Assembly (NCBI RefSeq): GCF_000091325.1
Contig: NC_014012.1
Coordinates: 434,001-498,000, forward strand
Direction of reading: 5' to 3'
DNA from: Shewanella violacea DSS12
Lineage (GTDB): Bacteria; Pseudomonadota; Gammaproteobacteria; Enterobacterales; Shewanellaceae
Length of the DNA: 64,000 nucleotides
This document shows, one piece after another, positions 17,987 to 26,733 of the stretch (its first letter is position 1; the number at the start of each line of letters is the position of its first letter). The notes beneath the pieces were generated by a model. That model was not told the origin of the DNA, ran no database searches, and saw only the letters and a list, made by a program, of their open reading frames with translations. Position numbers and translations under genes: made by a program.

Positions 17987-19711
17987 TTATTTTTTTTTGA
18001 TGAAACGTAAGCTCATATCTGAATAGGCGCTAGAGGCTTTAACCATCACTTCATAGATACCTTTTTCTGGGGCATTAAATGTGCAGACTTCGTCATTATT
18101 TTTACTCGAAGAGCCACAGTCATGGATTGTGGAGGTCGGGACGGCTTGGTATTTCACATATAAGTCTGCATCGCCGCTTCCGCCGGATAGTTGGAAGATT
18201 AATTTAGCCGGCGAGGTGGTGAGGTCATAATAGTAATACTGCTCGCTACCTAGTTTGCCTGCTATGGTGATAGCTGCTCCTTTCACCAGTTCTTTGGGGG
18301 CGATGGTCACTTTAGCTATCAAGGATACACCGCTTGTGACTGTGCTGCCATCGACCATCACATGATATCGACCAGCTTGTGGCGAGCTGTATAAGCAGGT
18401 TTCTTGGTTGTTATTCTTAAATGGCCTACAGTCATAATCTGCAGTTGTTGGTGCGGTCCCCAGTTTCACATACAAGTCGCCATCTCCGCTCCCCCCAGAG
18501 GTTGCTATCGTCAGTTCCGATGCCTCTACATCAAGATCATAATAAAACGTGAGTTTCTCAGCCAGTTTATTCGTGATAGTGATGGCTGTACCGTCGGATA
18601 ATGCTTGGCCTGAGGGGTCAATAGTGACAGTACAGCGAGTTCCACCATTACTTATAATTTTAGCCGTCACATCATTCATGAAGGTGATGGCGTGATCGGC
18701 TAATTTAGAATTGGTATCTTGAGTTGCAACGTTCCAGGTCCAGGCTCCACAAGCATTATTAACCCGGGTTATCCAGTCAACAGCCTTACTCAGTGGCCAA
18801 ACACTTAGTCCCGAGTTCCAGGTATTACCCAGAGGCATAAACATGTGGCCTAGTGACTTATGACCCGCTCCATCGTCAACATAGCCATTTGAGCTTGCCT
18901 CAATGGACTCCACCATAGGCAGGTTTATATCGTTACTTACCGTTGAACGCCTAAGTGGGGTTGGATGACCAGAAGTATAATCTTCGTATCCGGGATTATT
19001 ATTAATTAAGGGGACTTTTTGCCCCTTATTAAAGGCCAGGATGACAGCAGGATTGGCCGCTTTGGTTATCTTGTGTAGTAAAGGAATGTTGGCACAACTA
19101 GAATGATCAAACCACCAGCCGTCAATCAAGCTGCCATAACGCTGTGCATACTCAGCAATAATCACTTCGGCGTAGGCTTTTTTATAATTATCATCTGAGG
19201 CGGAACCATATTTGTTGGTGACCCATTTCGCCCAATTGGTCATGCTTTTAGAGCTCCAGTGTCCATTTGCATCTTGCACACCATCGAAGGCATATGCAGC
19301 GCCATGCTTTAACATGGCGGGACCTTGAGTGGCTGCGTAGGCGATGACTTTAATACCTGCCGCGTGAAAGGCTTTAGCCAGCTCCCCAAATAGATCTCTG
19401 TCGGCATTGGGTGTCGAATCTGGGTTTAAAGTGGTCAGTATAGAATGGGGAGCAAGGTAAGCATCTCCATGTGCTGCATCACTCAAGTTAAAAATCACGT
19501 AGCTTATACCGTCAATGGTTTTAATCTGATTAACCAGAGTATCGACATCATAATTTTCGATATTATCTTTTCGATCTGCATTAATTCTAAAGCCAACCCC
19601 GACCTTGCCCTCCATCCAGACGGCTTTACTCTCTGTGGCGTGAACTTTTGGGGCCGATATAAGCCCAAGGATTAAAGTACACAAGATGCACAGTATTTTA
19701 TTATTATTCAT
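17987..19711 (-). CDS. Secreted glycoside-hydrolase-like protein with two PPC domains
   Basis: A 574-residue protein with a Sec signal peptide (about 1-25, cleaving near KVHA). The catalytic-looking module (about 30-355) resembles TIM-barrel alpha-L-fucosidase (GH29-like) folds. It has ISYVIFNLSDAAHGDAYLAP, GIKVIAYAATQG and a putative nucleophile Asp in SLIDGWWFDHSS. Two bacterial pre-peptidase C-terminal (PPC) beta-sandwich domains follow (about 365-470 and 475-572), each with the GSGDGDLYVK or GSGDADLYVK signature and a Cys pair. PPC domains are typical of secreted Shewanella and Vibrio enzymes and are often removed on maturation. The substrate is unknown and the GH29 link is by motif only. 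Confidence 0.7.
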   Translation of the reverse strand: MNNNKILCILCTLILGLISAPKVHATESKAVWMEGKVGVGFRINADRKDNIENYDVDTLVNQIKTIDGISYVIFNLSDAAHGDAYLAPHSILTTLNPDSTPNADRDLFGELAKAFHAAGIKVIAYAATQGPAMLKHGAAYAFDGVQDANGHWSSKSMTNWAKWVTNKYGSASDDNYKKAYAEVIIAEYAQRYGSLIDGWWFDHSSCANIPLLHKITKAANPAVILAFNKGQKVPLINNNPGYEDYTSGHPTPLRRSTVSNDINLPMVESIEASSNGYVDDGAGHKSLGHMFMPLGNTWNSGLSVWPLSKAVDWITRVNNACGAWTWNVATQDTNSKLADHAITFMNDVTAKIISNGGTRCTVTIDPSGQALSDGTAITITNKLAEKLTFYYDLDVEASELTIATSGGSGDGDLYVKLGTAPTTADYDCRPFKNNNQETCLYSSPQAGRYHVMVDGSTVTSGVSLIAKVTIAPKELVKGAAITIAGKLGSEQYYYYDLTTSPAKLIFQLSGGSGDADLYVKYQAVPTSTIHDCGSSSKNNDEVCTFNAPEKGIYEVMVKASSAYSDMSLRFIKKK

Positions 19712-20008
19712 TTAATTCTCTTCTACTGGGTTAAATAGCACCGCTTATATTAGCTTGTGGTGATTAACGGTATCAGTGACTTTACCTGTTTCTTTTATTA
19801 ATGTTAACCGTATGTGCTGATTTGATGGGTGTTTGCTTGTTATATCAACTGCACTCAGGAATTCATCTTTAAAAGCATCAGGGCAGAGCAGATTAATGGC
19901 TTATTTAACTGCTGGCTTGCTTGTACCTTTCTACAAAAGCTGCCGCTTTAGGTATACTGGTATTCATTTCTATTCTTTTTTAGCCCATTGACTAAACTGG
20001 CAGACATT

Positions 20009-20515
20009 ATGATTATTTTTACGACCAACTTAGGTGACATTGAGATTGAGCTCGATTTCGAACGTGCGCCTGTGAGTGCGAAGAACTTCCTTAAATATTG
20101 TGAGGATGGCTTCTATGAAGGCACTATTTTTCACCGTGTGATTAAGGGCTTTATGGTCCAGGGCGGCGGCATGACTGTCGATCTGGAAGAGAAGCCCACA
20201 CGTGCGGCAATTGTTAATGAAGCCAATCGTGGCCTTAAGAATGTCAAAGGCACTCTAGCCATGGCTCGCACCGATGCACCGCACTCAGCCACCGGCCAAT
20301 TCTTTATCAATCTTGGTAATAACGATTTTCTCGATCACACTGGGACTACCAATGACGGTTGGGGCTACGCCGTATTCGGTGCTGTCACTTCAGGTATGGA
20401 CGTGGTTAGGAAGATGGAGAAGGCCAGAACCACCTCGAAGATGGGACACGATGATGTGCCGCGCGAACCTATTATCGTCGAAAAAGTCACGATTAATTAC
20501 CCGGATAAGCGCTAG
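20009..20515 (+). CDS. ppiB: Peptidyl-prolyl cis-trans isomerase B (cyclophilin)
   Basis: About 168 residues. The ATG at 20009 (MIIFTTNLGDIEIELDFERA) matches the E. coli PpiB start; an upstream TTG would add seven residues. Cyclophilin landmarks are FHRVIKGFMVQGGG (catalytic Arg), GTLAMARTDAPHSATGQFFI and NDGWGYAVFGAVTSGMDVV. It speeds proline isomerisation in the cytoplasm. A hairpin follows the stop. Confidence 0.95.
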   Translation: MIIFTTNLGDIEIELDFERAPVSAKNFLKYCEDGFYEGTIFHRVIKGFMVQGGGMTVDLEEKPTRAAIVNEANRGLKNVKGTLAMARTDAPHSATGQFFINLGNNDFLDHTGTTNDGWGYAVFGAVTSGMDVVRKMEKARTTSKMGHDDVPREPIIVEKVTINYPDKR

Positions 20516-20532
20516 GTTTTAATCTTGTTTCA

Positions 20533-20569
20533 ATGCTAAGTAATATGGTTTTTAACCATTACTTAGCAT
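20533..20569 (+). terminator. Hairpin after ppiB
   Basis: ATGCTAAGTAAT pairs with ATTACTTAGCAT around an AT-rich loop, 17 bp past the ppiB stop. The T-run after it is weak. Confidence 0.55.
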
Positions 20570-20760
20570 TTGGCGGAATATAATCTTATTATATTTTTTA
20601 GCCTTAGCGTCGGCTGCCTAATCTAGCTGCTGGGCAACATCTCTGCTGGTATTATTCTGCTACGGAGTCGTTGAGATGATCAATAATTAACTTTACTCAA
20701 TGAGTTATAGACATATATCTTCTGCAGAATAATTCATCCTAAACGACAGAAAACTCCCCC

Positions 20761-21549
20761 ATGAAAAAGATATTAATTCCTATATTAATAGCACTTGGTG
20801 TTAGTGGTTGTGACGCAGGTAAGCTAGATATCACTGACCTTAATCAAGATCAAAAAGATCAGCTTGGTCAAATCGCCAGCGATTACTTAATCCAACACCC
20901 TGAATTTTTGATAAAAGCATCGGAGAAGTTAAACCAACAGAAAAAAGCTGAAATGGCTCAACATTCTACTGAAACAGCTAAAGCCATGGTAAAACAGCTC
21001 ACACAAGATGAAAAAACACCATTTATCGGTCCTAAGGATGCCAAGGTCAGTGTGATTGAGTTTTTTGATTATCAATGCGTATTTTGCGCGAAAATCACTC
21101 CAATTGTTAACCAGCTCATTCAGGACAATTCCGATGTGAAGTTTGTCTTTAAAGAAACGCCAATATTTGCTCAGCGCTGGGAATCTTCTCTGTATGCAGC
21201 GAAAATGGGTCAATGGATTTTCGAACAAAAAGGCAGTGAAGCCTATGCTAGTTATCACGATAACCTCTTTGCTACCGGCAAGAATGAAGGCAAGCTGACT
21301 AAAGAAGATATTGATAAACAAGCGCAATCTGCTGGTGTACAGGTAGCAGATTTTAAGATGAGTGAGCTGAAAGCCGATGGGATTAATGAAAATTTTCAAT
21401 TGTTTTCTGAACTAGGATTTCAAGGGACTCCAGCACTTATCGTTATGCCGACGTCAAATCCAAGCATAGAAAATATAAAGATTATCGGTGGTTTTGATCC
21501 TGAAGGCTTGAAGGCGGCGATTGCGGCAATAAAGAAAAATATCTCATAG
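20761..21549 (+). CDS. DsbA-family thiol-disulfide oxidoreductase, lipoprotein
   Basis: A 262-residue protein with lipobox VSGC (Cys17), so it is membrane-anchored facing the periplasm. After a helical spacer (about 25-85) comes a thioredoxin fold with active site CVFC (Cys106, Cys109) in EFFDYQCVFC, a helical insertion, and the cis-Pro loop GTPA. This arrangement matches the Com1/DsbA-like group (Thioredoxin_4). It should oxidise or isomerise disulfides in exported proteins. It is monocistronic and followed by a clear terminator. Confidence 0.88.
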   Translation: MKKILIPILIALGVSGCDAGKLDITDLNQDQKDQLGQIASDYLIQHPEFLIKASEKLNQQKKAEMAQHSTETAKAMVKQLTQDEKTPFIGPKDAKVSVIEFFDYQCVFCAKITPIVNQLIQDNSDVKFVFKETPIFAQRWESSLYAAKMGQWIFEQKGSEAYASYHDNLFATGKNEGKLTKEDIDKQAQSAGVQVADFKMSELKADGINENFQLFSELGFQGTPALIVMPTSNPSIENIKIIGGFDPEGLKAAIAAIKKNIS

Positions 21550-21578
21550 AGACTCAAGAGTAATCTAACTTGTATATA

Positions 21579-21610
21579 CAGGCTAGCTTATACCAGCTAG
21601 CCTGTTTTCT
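21579..21610 (+). terminator. Terminator after the DsbA-like gene
   Basis: CAGGCTAGCT and AGCTAGCCTG form a 10-bp stem with a 6-base loop, followed by TTTTCT, about 30 bp past the stop. Confidence 0.85.
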
Positions 21611-21643
21611 TATCGCTTATCGCTTATCGCTTATCGCTTATCG
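21611..21643. repeat. 7-bp tandem repeat across the eamA stop codon
   Basis: TATCGCT is repeated four times plus a partial copy. The stop codon (21624-21626) and the last three codons of the minus-strand transporter gene lie inside it. Confidence 0.85.
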
Positions 21644-22541
21644 AGCTTGCTCGTTGCTCTTTATTTAGTGTCGACCTATTGCCTATAAGACCTATGATCT
21701 GTGGCATAAGAGAACACAGAAGCATGCAGGCCATTAAGGCATATTGATGAGGAGTAAATACCTCTCCCAAGAGCAACATCCCAGCTGTGATCCCCGCAAT
21801 TGGATTGGCAATGCCACCGAAAGTAAAATCGACCACAGTCATTCTCTGTAGTAACCAGACATACATAGTGTAGCCCAGGACAGTATTGAGTATTACTATC
21901 CAGAGTAAGCCTAAGCCATGAGTTAAGTTGAAGCTATGAAATGCCTCGATATAGATTTCTGGGGAGATAAGGGCCTGGATGCCGGCAGCAATCGCCAGTA
22001 TGCCTCCGCCTAAGATCAGTTGCCATGTCAACACGCTCCACCAGTGGATACGGCTCCCCAGTGCTTTGGTTATGCTACTTCCCACTATGATACAGATGAT
22101 AGCGCCGAGCATGGCAAGCATACCGAGGGGATTAAGACTTATGGATCCTGGATCGAATAATAACCATGCCAATACAATCAGCAAGAAACCGAAGATGGCT
22201 TGTATAGTCTTGGGTTGGGTCTTACTTACCATCCAGTGAGCGAGCATGGCAAATACAGGCACAGATATCATGCCGACACCGGAAATTGCCGAAGGCAAGG
22301 TTAGCGCCATCACGAAGATCAGGCTGAAGAAGGCCGCAATATTGATGCTTCCAAGTTTAAATAATATGCCCCAGTCACGTTTTTTAGGTATGTTAGGTTT
22401 CATCGCTAGCAAGATCAGCCCAGCTGGGAGTGCCCTGAGTGCTCCCAATAATAGTGGTGGCCAATCCGGTAGGCTAAATTGGGTCACTGCATAGGTGGTG
22501 CCCCAGAAAAACGCCGGGATCATCGCGAGTAATATATTCAT
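21624..22541 (-). CDS. EamA-family (DMT) transporter
   Basis: The 305-residue protein has ten predicted membrane helices in two EamA repeats (about 3-135 and 145-285). It begins MNILLAMIPAFFWGTTYAVT and contains the second-repeat signature ANPIAGITAGMLLLGEVFTP. DMT transporters move small metabolites or drugs across the inner membrane; the substrate is unknown. It is divergent from a MarR regulator with strong palindromes between them, so the regulator very likely represses it. The last three codons lie in a 7-bp repeat, so length differences between strains are possible there. Confidence 0.88.
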   Translation of the reverse strand: MNILLAMIPAFFWGTTYAVTQFSLPDWPPLLLGALRALPAGLILLAMKPNIPKKRDWGILFKLGSINIAAFFSLIFVMALTLPSAISGVGMISVPVFAMLAHWMVSKTQPKTIQAIFGFLLIVLAWLLFDPGSISLNPLGMLAMLGAIICIIVGSSITKALGSRIHWWSVLTWQLILGGGILAIAAGIQALISPEIYIEAFHSFNLTHGLGLLWIVILNTVLGYTMYVWLLQRMTVVDFTFGGIANPIAGITAGMLLLGEVFTPHQYALMACMLLCSLMPQIIGLIGNRSTLNKEQRASSISDKR

Positions 22542-22593
22542 AAAATAGTCCCAAAATCATTTTAAAGCTTAGGTCTAAGCTCATTTAAAAGTA

Positions 22594-22617
22594 AAGTATC
22601 TTCACGTGAAGATACTT
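22594..22617. promoter_or_regulatory. Perfect 24-bp palindrome, candidate MarR operator 1
   Basis: AAGTATCTTCAC followed by its exact reverse complement lies in the divergent eamA/marR promoter region, 53 bp before the eamA start. Size and symmetry suit a MarR dimer. Confidence 0.75.
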
Positions 22618-22647
22618 ACTAGTCTGCACCTCATTTTTTAATTTGTA

Positions 22648-22671
22648 AAGTACCTTAGCGTGAAGTATCTT
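22648..22671. promoter_or_regulatory. Related imperfect palindrome, candidate MarR operator 2
   Basis: AAGTACCTTAGC/GTGAAGTATCTT resembles operator 1 in direct alignment, sharing AAGTA.CTT..CGTGAAG. It lies 30 bp further towards marR (centre to centre 54 bp). Confidence 0.6.
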
Positions 22672-22770
22672 CTTGTTAAGGTAAATTGCTTTGGGGCTAA
22701 CTTAATACTAAGTACTTAGTTCAATAAAGCAGGCAAGAGTCGTAACCAAAATAATACTAGGATAAGACTA

Positions 22771-23256
22771 ATGGATGGATTAGATCGTGTTGTGGCCCAG
22801 TGGGGGGAAGAGAAGCCCCAGTTAGATACCTTGCCCATGGAGTTGATCGGTAGATTAATGCGCTTGAGTAAGCATATTGAGTCACGAGTCGCCGAATGTC
22901 ATAAGGCTTACGATCTTAAGCCCGGTGAGTTTGATGTGATTGCCACCCTGAGGCGATCGGGAGGCAAGTATTGTTTAACGCCGTCTGAACTCATAGATTC
23001 CATGATGCTCACTTCAGGTGCCATGACTAATCGTTTAAGCAGATTGGAGGATAAGGGCTTGATTGAGCGTGTACACAGTAAGGAGGATAGGCGCAGTGTT
23101 TCTGTGGCCTTGACTCAGCAAGGCGTGGTCTTGATAGATGAGGCGATAGAGGAGCATTGCAAAATGCAGCAAATCTTAGTGGCTTCCTTGTCTATGGCTG
23201 ATAGACCCGAGCTCAATACACTATTAACCAGCTGGTTAGCTCAGTTTGAGACTTAA
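22771..23256 (+). CDS. MarR-family transcriptional regulator
   Basis: A 161-residue winged-helix regulator. The DNA-binding region at about residues 50-115 contains LKPGEFDVIATLRRSGG, LTPSELIDSMMLTSGAMTNR (recognition helix) and the wing GLIERVHSKEDRRSVSVALT with the DxRS(V) motif typical of MarR. It probably binds a small ligand and releases the two palindromes that separate it from the divergent EamA transporter. That would make a self-regulated repressor/exporter pair. Confidence 0.92.
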   Translation: MDGLDRVVAQWGEEKPQLDTLPMELIGRLMRLSKHIESRVAECHKAYDLKPGEFDVIATLRRSGGKYCLTPSELIDSMMLTSGAMTNRLSRLEDKGLIERVHSKEDRRSVSVALTQQGVVLIDEAIEEHCKMQQILVASLSMADRPELNTLLTSWLAQFET

Positions 23257-23728
23257 TATTTGAATCCTAATATGGGAGAGGAACACAGCTAGCTTCTCGA
23301 TGAGAACCACTAAGGTCAATATTCATTTATCTGTCCAAGCTGTATATACAAGTGCCTGAACCTCAGCTATTGCTCCAATTGGCTGCTGACTTAGGCGTGA
23401 AGTGACCCCTATGCTCAAATGCGAGCATATCTGACATGGCGAACTCCTTAAAGGCAAAGCCAGATGTTGAGTATAGTGCACACATTTCCAGGCGAGCGCA
23501 TCAAACTGGCAGTTGAAGTTACAATCATAGCTCGCTCTAGGGCGTCATTTTGGACTCTATTAATGTCATTGGTGACAACTGGGTCTTGCCGAGTTCTCCA
23601 GATACTGATGCTAATCTCATCGCACTAGGTCAATCTGAGTATGTTATTTTTAGCGAACAGCTGAGCTGGTTTTTTAGGTAGTGATTAAGCGCATGTTTGC
23701 ACCTAATGTCTATGCTGACTAAACTTTA
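23257..23728. other. Intergenic region with decayed coding-like DNA
   Basis: No intact gene. A short plus-strand frame (about 23556-23681) reads DSINVIGDNWVLPSSPDTDA and ends SWFFR before a stop. It looks like the tail of a lost gene, but no family was recognised. CAGATGTTGAGTATAGT at 23461 recurs at 26598 within the relic described there. Confidence 0.4.
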
Positions 23729-24604
23729 TTGAAAGCCAATTTTGATTATGTTTTCTCAGCATGGTGGGCAGTTGTGGTGATTCAGATAGGAGAAGTAGCT
23801 TCTCGTTTTATCGGGTTAATCTGCATCAGTCTTATGTCTGTGATTATCTTCACTCCATTGGCTTTCTCTGCCGATGATATTCAATTCCCTCTCAGAGAAA
23901 AATACCCCAAGATCCCCACTATATCTCATCAAGAACTGTATCGGCAGTTAGACTCGACCGTGTTGGTGGATGTCAGATCTAAATATGAATTCGATATCTT
24001 ACATATTAAGAATGCGATCAATATTTCAATATCTAACGCTGGTTTTATCACTCGTTTGATGAAAATTAGAGAAAAGGATCTAAGAGCCATAGTGTTTTAT
24101 TGTAATGGGATCACCTGTGTAAAATCCTATAAGGCTTCAGATAAGGCTATTAAGTTTGGTATCAAGGATGTTTCGACCTTTGATCTGGGCATTCTTGGTT
24201 GGACTAAGGCACATCCGGATGCGGCGGTATTGCTGGGTGAGAGCCCAGTTCCTCTGGATAAGTTAATCGATAATAAGTTACGTCAGGCTCATCTACTTAC
24301 TCCAGATGATTTTGTGGGCGCAATAGGTAAAAATACCATGGTGATAGACATTAGGGAGCACTTTCAACGGGATGTGATTATATTGACTAAAATCACTCGG
24401 GTTGCGTCATCTGACAAAATACTCGGCTTAGTTAAGAAAGCAAAAAAGGATGGTTTGACCTTACTCATCTACGACGCGGTAGGTAAACAAACCCGCTGGT
24501 TACAATACCTGTTAGAGAAAGAGGGGCTACTGGAATATTACTTTATGGAGGGAGGCTTGCAGGGCTATCTTAAGGCTGATTTACCCCCTTCAGAATATGA
24601 CTGA
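23729..24604 (+). CDS. Rhodanese-domain protein, exported
   Basis: Up to 291 residues. The first codon is a TTG without a clear ribosome site; GTG codons near 23774 or the ATG at 23834 are alternatives that would place the hydrophobic stretch FIGLICISLMSVIIFTPLAF as a signal peptide. Two rhodanese domains follow. The first (about 65-170) has VLVDVRSKYEFDILHIKNAI and the active loop YCNGITCVKS. The second (about 185-285) starts MVIDIREHF but has Asp where Cys is expected (LLIYDAVGKQ), so it should be inactive. It may transfer sulfur or bind a partner in the periplasm. Its last five codons are part of the 83-bp repeat. Confidence 0.75.
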   Translation: MKANFDYVFSAWWAVVVIQIGEVASRFIGLICISLMSVIIFTPLAFSADDIQFPLREKYPKIPTISHQELYRQLDSTVLVDVRSKYEFDILHIKNAINISISNAGFITRLMKIREKDLRAIVFYCNGITCVKSYKASDKAIKFGIKDVSTFDLGILGWTKAHPDAAVLLGESPVPLDKLIDNKLRQAHLLTPDDFVGAIGKNTMVIDIREHFQRDVIILTKITRVASSDKILGLVKKAKKDGLTLLIYDAVGKQTRWLQYLLEKEGLLEYYFMEGGLQGYLKADLPPSEYD

Positions 24605-24839
24605 GCTTAGATCGAATTAGACTGATTCTCAATTTGAAAGTAAGTCTTAACTGAACAGTTCATCGAGTCGATACAGAATATGACTGAACTTAGATCAAAT
24701 TAGACTGATTCTCAATTTGAAAGTAAGCCTTAACTGAACAGTTCATCGAGTCGATACAGAATATGACTGAGCTTAGATCGAATTAGACTGATTCTCAATT
24801 TGAAAGTAAGCCTTAACTGAACAGTTCATCGAGTCGATA
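24591..24839. repeat. 83-bp tandem repeat (three copies) spanning two convergent gene ends
   Basis: Units start at CAGAATATGACTGA: 24591, 24674 and 24757. Each unit holds the last codons of the rhodanese gene (SEYD, stop), the gap, and on the other strand the last codons of the Rossmann-fold gene (YRLDELFS, stop). Copies differ by only one to three bases, so the triplication is recent. The plus-strand gene uses copy 1 and the minus-strand gene uses copy 3. Confidence 0.95.
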
Positions 24840-25469
24840 GTATTGAAGCTTACTTGCTCCCGAGGTGTCTTCCTGACTCGCGATGTCACACATCTTAGCG
24901 GCAACTTGTTTCCCTGTGATTGGGCGGTATTTTTTCAGTCCAGGCAGTCGGCAGATAAGGGGAAGCAATTTGCTGCCTAGCTTCTCACCCAGTCTAACGT
25001 CTGTACGCTCACCCAATAACAACGAAGGCTGGATGATGCTGAGTCGCTGAAAGCCTAGCTCAATGACCTTAGTCTCTAATTCGCCTTTCATGCTTAAATA
25101 GGCGCTGTGACTGTTAGGGTTAGCACCACTAGAAGATACCAGCAAATAATGACCAACTCTGTTGATGTGGGATAATTTGGCGGCTAAATATTGATAGTCG
25201 ACATCTACCTGTCTTTGGCGTTCGATTGAGCCTGCCTGCTTCAATGTGGTGCCCAAGCAGGAGAAGATAATGTCGGCGTTGAAGACAGATGAGTACTCTT
25301 CTAGTCGGTCAAATTCCACCACACAATTGGTGATTTTATTCGAGTCGTACTCTATGGGGCGCCGAGTTATCGCAACTAGCTTATCTATATAGGCTGATTG
25401 ACTTAGCTGCTCGACAAGCTCACGGCCTACGACTCCGGTTGCGCCCAATACTAGTGCGGTTTGTCCCAT
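24813..25469 (-). CDS. NAD(P)-binding Rossmann-fold protein (HTATIP2/NmrA-like)
   Basis: About 218 residues from the ATG at 25469 (MGQTALVLGATGVVGRELVE); a TTG two codons upstream is less likely. The GATGVVG nucleotide motif, an ADIIFSCLGTT strand, YLLVSSSGANPNS and a YLSMKGELE segment place it in the atypical short-chain dehydrogenase group that includes human HTATIP2/TIP30. The substrate is unknown. It converges on the rhodanese gene, with the 83-bp repeat between them. Confidence 0.82.
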   Translation of the reverse strand: MGQTALVLGATGVVGRELVEQLSQSAYIDKLVAITRRPIEYDSNKITNCVVEFDRLEEYSSVFNADIIFSCLGTTLKQAGSIERQRQVDVDYQYLAAKLSHINRVGHYLLVSSSGANPNSHSAYLSMKGELETKVIELGFQRLSIIQPSLLLGERTDVRLGEKLGSKLLPLICRLPGLKKYRPITGKQVAAKMCDIASQEDTSGASKLQYYRLDELFS

Positions 25470-25475
25470 AATCAA

Positions 25476-25914
25476 TTCAGCCTGTTACTTTCAGTGTTAT
25501 TTATCATACGCTCATTCTCAGCTGCTGAGAATTGAGACCTAAGAGGCCTATACTCCTGTTTTTGCGCGCTAGTGTCGAATAATCGCTTAGGTGATAGCAG
25601 GGAAATCCCTATGTTGATCATATTCAAGGTCAGTGTCGGTCAATATCTTGCTAGGGCTTATCTGGTCCAGTTGTGTGACTAGCTGCCAGCCAGAGCTATT
25701 TTGGCATAAGCAGTACTGGCTATATTTCCCTATGAAATAATTGAACTTAAATATAGATATTTAGCTTACTTTTGATGATTCAATGGATTTTACTTAGATT
25801 CATTATTGAAACGATAACTGTGTTGCGGATTCTGTTGGTTTTTCAATAAAATATCCCCTTGGTTTACTTCTCTGTGCTAAAAATAACTCATCCAATGATT
25901 CAAGAGGCAGCGCC
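25476..25914. other. Intergenic region upstream of ppnP
   Basis: No gene found. A 19-bp palindrome (ATTCTCAG-CTG-CTGAGAAT, 25514-25532) lies close to the start of the Rossmann gene and may be regulatory. The right half is AT-rich and probably holds the ppnP promoter. Confidence 0.45.
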
Positions 25915-26196
25915 ATGCTAGCAGTAAATGAGTATTTCGAAGGGCAAGTTAAATCTATCGGATTTCAGGGAAAGGATAAACCGGCATCTGTCGGTGTGAT
26001 GGAACCTGGCGATTATGAGTTTGGTACAGGGGCACCGGAAGTCATGATAGTGGTATCTGGCGCATTGACCGTGTTATTGCCAGGCAGTGATTGTTGGCAG
26101 ACTTATCATGCCGGAACTCAATTTGATGTGGCTGGTGATGCTAAATTTCAGGTGAAAGTTGAGACACAAACTGCTTACCTCTGCCTGTATGGTTAA
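25915..26196 (+). CDS. ppnP: Pyrimidine/purine nucleoside phosphorylase PpnP
   Basis: A 93-residue cupin-like protein with the PpnP (YaiE) pattern: [46 protein letters not shown] and the end YLCLYG. It phosphorolyses several nucleosides to base and ribose-1-phosphate in the cytoplasm. Length equals the E. coli protein within a residue. It is monocistronic with its own terminator. Confidence 0.93.
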   Translation: MLAVNEYFEGQVKSIGFQGKDKPASVGVMEPGDYEFGTGAPEVMIVVSGALTVLLPGSDCWQTYHAGTQFDVAGDAKFQVKVETQTAYLCLYG

Positions 26197-26266
26197 CCCT
26201 TAGAACGCTTGTTACGGGTTAGGGATTTAGGCTATTGCTTAGCGAAATAAGCTAACTTGTAACAAT

Positions 26267-26298
26267 GAGGCTAACCTAAACCCGTTAGCCTCTTGTTA
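26267..26298 (+). terminator. Terminator after ppnP
   Basis: GAGGCTAAC and GTTAGCCTC form a 9-bp stem with an 8-base loop, followed by TTGTT, about 70 bp past the stop. Confidence 0.75.
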
Positions 26299-26329
26299 TC
26301 ACTTCACTTCGAGCCGATCTAAGGTATAA

Positions 26330-26620
26330 GTTCTATGTTCTGTGGCATAAGAGAGCAAGCCATGGTGGCTTCCTTGTCTGTGTTCGCTAGCCGAGCTCAA
26401 TAGACCATAAAAACCTGGCTGGCTCAGTTCAGTCTAAAGCCAGAACGTTCACCGGGGTCATGACCTCTCCCACAAACCGCAGTGCCTTCAATATCCAGCA
26501 GCAAAGATAATATTGACCAGGGATAAACTTCATCTTAATGGCGTTCACCTGGCCTGATGCCAGTGAGCTGTGATCGCTATATTTTAAAAGATAACCTCAG
26601 ATGTTGAGTATAGTTCAGAG
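26330..26620. pseudogene. Decayed, internally deleted copy of the eamA-marR locus
   Basis: CTATGTTCTGTGGCATAAGA (about 26333) matches the 3' part of the minus-strand eamA gene (about 21691). It is followed by GTGGCTTCCTTGTCTGTG and CGAGCTCAATA..., matching the 3' end of marR (about 23179-23250). CAGATGTTGAGTATAGT (26598) then matches 23461. The three matches keep the order and strand of the intact locus, with about 1.5 kb missing between the first two. No product is expected. Confidence 0.65.
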
Positions 26621-26733
26621 CTCTTTAGCGATGAATGAATTGCTTGATCATAAACTTGCAATATTTCCTTCATGGTTTAGTCAACTTCTCCCCATACCCT
26701 GTGGGAAAACATAATGAGAATGGTGATCAAGCT

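Noticed and set aside
24591..24839. 83-bp repeats considered as a CRISPR or regulatory iteron set
   Set aside because: There are no unique spacers. The units are copies of two gene ends, and no replication protein gene is near.
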